Origin: Amaranthus tricolor | Lineage: Eukaryota; Streptophyta; Magnoliopsida; Caryophyllales; Amaranthaceae | NCBI RefSeq assembly: GCF_026212465.1 | Contig: NC_080050.1 | Location: 33,934,130-33,998,129 of the forward strand | Direction: 5' to 3' | DNA length: 64,000 nucleotides | In this document: in pieces, positions 62,184 through 64,000 of the stretch | Layout: each line of letters begins with the position of its first letter | How positions within the stretch are numbered: the stretch's first letter is position 1 | Made by a program: the position numbers and the translations under genes | Notes under the pieces: model-generated | Databases searched by the model: none | What the model was told of the DNA's origin: nothing | What the model saw: only the letters and a program-made list of their open reading frames with translations

Positions 62184-64000
62184 CCTGCAAAACAACGCAA
62201 GTTTGGGCTACTTTATGTGCGAAAGTGCCAAAAAATCTTATAAACACATAAATTCTCAATTTAACACGTAATTTCTATCATATGACTATTATTTTCAAAT
62301 CTAACCACTTCAACACAATAATATAGACCAAAGAGTGTGTTATTCCATGTTTCGTGCAAAACAAACCAAATTTAAGCTAGTTTATTCGTGTAAGTGCCAA
62401 AAAAGCTTAAAAACCCTTAAAATCACACCTTTAGCATGTAATTTCTAGCATATAACTATCATTTTAAATTCTAACCACTTCAACACAATAATATATACCA
62501 AACAGTGTTGTGTGCCAAGTTTCCTGCAAAACAACGCAAGTTTGGGCTACTTTATGTGCGAAAGTGCCAAAAAAGCATATAAACACATAAAATCGCAAGT
62601 TAACACGTAATTTCTATCATATGACTATTATTTTCAAATCTAACCACTTCAGCACAATAACATATACCAAAGAGTGTTTTGTTCCATGTTACGTGCAAAA
62701 CAAACCAAATTTAAGCTACTTTATTCGTGTAAGTGCCAAAAAAGCTTAAAAACCCTTAAAATCACACCTTTAGAACGTAAATTCTAGCATATAACTATGA
62801 TTTTAAATTCTAACCACTTCAACACAATAATATATACCAAATAGTGTTGTGTGCCAAGTTACGTACAAAACAAAACAATTTTCGGCTACTGTATGTGCGA
62901 AAGTGCCAAAAAAGCTTAAAAACACATAAAATCACAACTTAACACGTAATTTCTATCATATGACTATTATTTTCAATTCTAACCACTTCAACACAATAAT
63001 ATACACCAAAGAGTGTTTTGTTCCAAATTTCGTGCAAAACAAACCAAATTTAAGCTACTTTATTCGTGTAAGTGCCAAAAAACCTTAAAAACCCTTAAAA
63101 TCACACCTTTAGCACGTAATTTCTAGCATATAACAATCATTTTAAATTCTAACCACTTCAACACAATAATATATACCAAATAGTGTTGTGTGCCATGTTT
63201 CCTGCAAAACAACGCAAGTTTGGGCTACTTTATGTGCGAAAGTGCCAAAAAAGCTTATAAACACATAAAATCGCAATTTAACATGTAATTTCTATCATAT
63301 GACTATTATTTTCAAATCTAATCACTTCAACACAATAATATATACCAAAAAGTGTTTTGTTCCAAATTTCGTGCAAAACATACAAAATTTAAGCTACTTT
63401 AATCGTGTAAGTACCAAAAAAGCTTAAAAACCCTTAAAATCACACCTATAGAACGTAATTTCGAGCATATAACAATGATTTTTAATTCTAACCACTTCAA
63501 CATAATAATATATACCAAATAGTGTTGTGTGCCAAGTTTCGTGCAAAACAAAGCAACTTTGGGATACTTTATGTGCGAAAGTGCCAAAAAAGCTTAAAAA
63601 CACATCAAATCGCAACTTAACACGTAATTTCTATCGTATGACTATTATTTTCAATTCTAACCACTTCAACACAATTATATATACCAAAAAGTGTTTTATT
63701 CCAAATTTCGTGCAAAAAATACCAAATTTAAGCTACTTTATTCGTGTAAGTGCCAAAAAAGCTTTAAAACCCTTAAAATCACACCTTGAGCATGTAATTT
63801 CAAGCATATAACTATGATTTTTAATTCTAACCACTTCAACACAATAATATATACCAAATAGTGTTGTGTGCCATGTTTCGTGCAAAACAAAGCAAGTTTG
63901 GGCTACTTTATGTGCGAAAGTGCCAAAAAAGCTTAAAAACACATCAAATCGCAACTTAACACGTAATTTCTATCATATGACTATTATTTTCAATTATAAC
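62184..64000 (+). repeat. HOR VI copy 3 (partial, runs off the window)
   Basis: Begins at the same phase (cctgcaaaac after gtgtgtcaag at 62164) and follows copy 2 at an offset of about 3736 bp through acataaattctc, cttcagcacaataac and the ttcggctactg monomer. After about 63540 its variants differ (atcgtatgac, aattatatatacc, gtgttttattcc), so the copy is rearranged before the window ends inside an A monomer. Confidence 0.8.

Larger units (their letters stand above)
53404..64000 (+). repeat. Satellite array, segment 3 (same family, after gap 2)
   Basis: Same monomer family and orientation, running to the end of the window, so the array continues beyond it. Diagnostic variants include gcaactttggg in A monomers, ccaaaaaacctt arms, aacctcttcaac in the conserved tail, and agcatataag in some B monomers. 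The part before about 58.5 kb has many single-base insertions, whereas the matching units after it are mostly clean. About 62 monomers; no gene or mobile element. Confidence 0.97.

Noticed and set aside
1..64000. CRISPR array or other repeat-spacer system, suggested by conserved boxes alternating with variable stretches
   Set aside because: The whole 170-bp unit is repetitive, the variable stretches are limited variants shared between HOR copies, and there are no unique spacers or cas genes.
1..64000. Transposon or retroelement insertion, rDNA, tRNA genes or telomere repeats
   Set aside because: Reading through the window, every stretch follows the monomer pattern. No terminal repeats, target-site duplications, rRNA-like, tRNA-like or telomeric motifs were seen.
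1..64000. An inversion or strand switch in the array
   Set aside because: All monomers, including those flanking both gaps, are in the same orientation.
1..64000. Assignment to a named satellite (human alpha satellite, Arabidopsis 178-bp, rice CentO, maize CentC)
   Set aside because: The length is similar to some of these, but the sequence blocks do not match what I know of them. A database search would be needed to name the family.

Overview
The window is one uninterrupted block of AT-rich tandem satellite DNA. It contains no gene, RNA gene or transposon that I could find. The basic unit is a monomer of 169-170 bp (one hand-counted monomer, 1007-1175, has 53 G+C in 169 bp, about 31%). About 376 monomers lie head to tail on the same strand from base 1 to base 64000, broken only by two 100-N assembly gaps (31092-31191 and 53304-53403). 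Monomer length, dimeric and higher-order organisation, lack of insertions and AT-richness fit a eukaryotic centromeric or heterochromatic satellite. I do not recognise the family, cannot name the species, and cannot distinguish plant from animal from this sequence alone.

Two monomer classes alternate. Class A (example 1007-1175) has a middle reading ctactttatgtgcgaaag and then a cacat-type arm with an NdeI site (CATATG). Class B (example 2022-2191) has ctactttattcgtgtaag and then a ccctt-type arm with agcatataac. A+B gives a 339-bp dimer. Both share the block gtgccaaaaaagcttaaaaa, which carries a HindIII site and A-tracts phased at 10 bp. Some monomers are chimeras (B front/A back, or A front/B back) joined in that shared block.

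Layout by higher-order repeat (HOR). (I) 1 to about 12200: a 21-monomer HOR of about 3.56 kb, two full copies, then copies shortened by 5 and 2 monomers. (II) about 12200-22488: a mosaic of the same variants with local duplications of 7 monomers (1187 bp) and 6 monomers (1016 bp). (III) 22489-31091: a 10-monomer duplication (about 1697 bp) leading into a 14-monomer HOR of 2373 bp that carries a perfect 16-bp palindrome. Gap 1. (IV) 31192-42626: a very homogeneous 14-monomer HOR of 2371 bp, nearly five copies. (V) 42627-53303: derivatives of IV with units of 14, 16, 17/19 and 4 monomers, and many single-base indels. Gap 2. (VI) 53404-64000: an 18/22-monomer HOR (3071 and 3736 bp).

No genes act together here. 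The biology is array evolution: unequal exchange in register, monomer chimerism and local amplification. The most informative points are the chimeric monomers that set HOR length, the excision in one copy of exactly the block holding both chimeras, the phased A-tracts, the HOR-specific palindrome, and a change of HOR family that coincides with gap 1.
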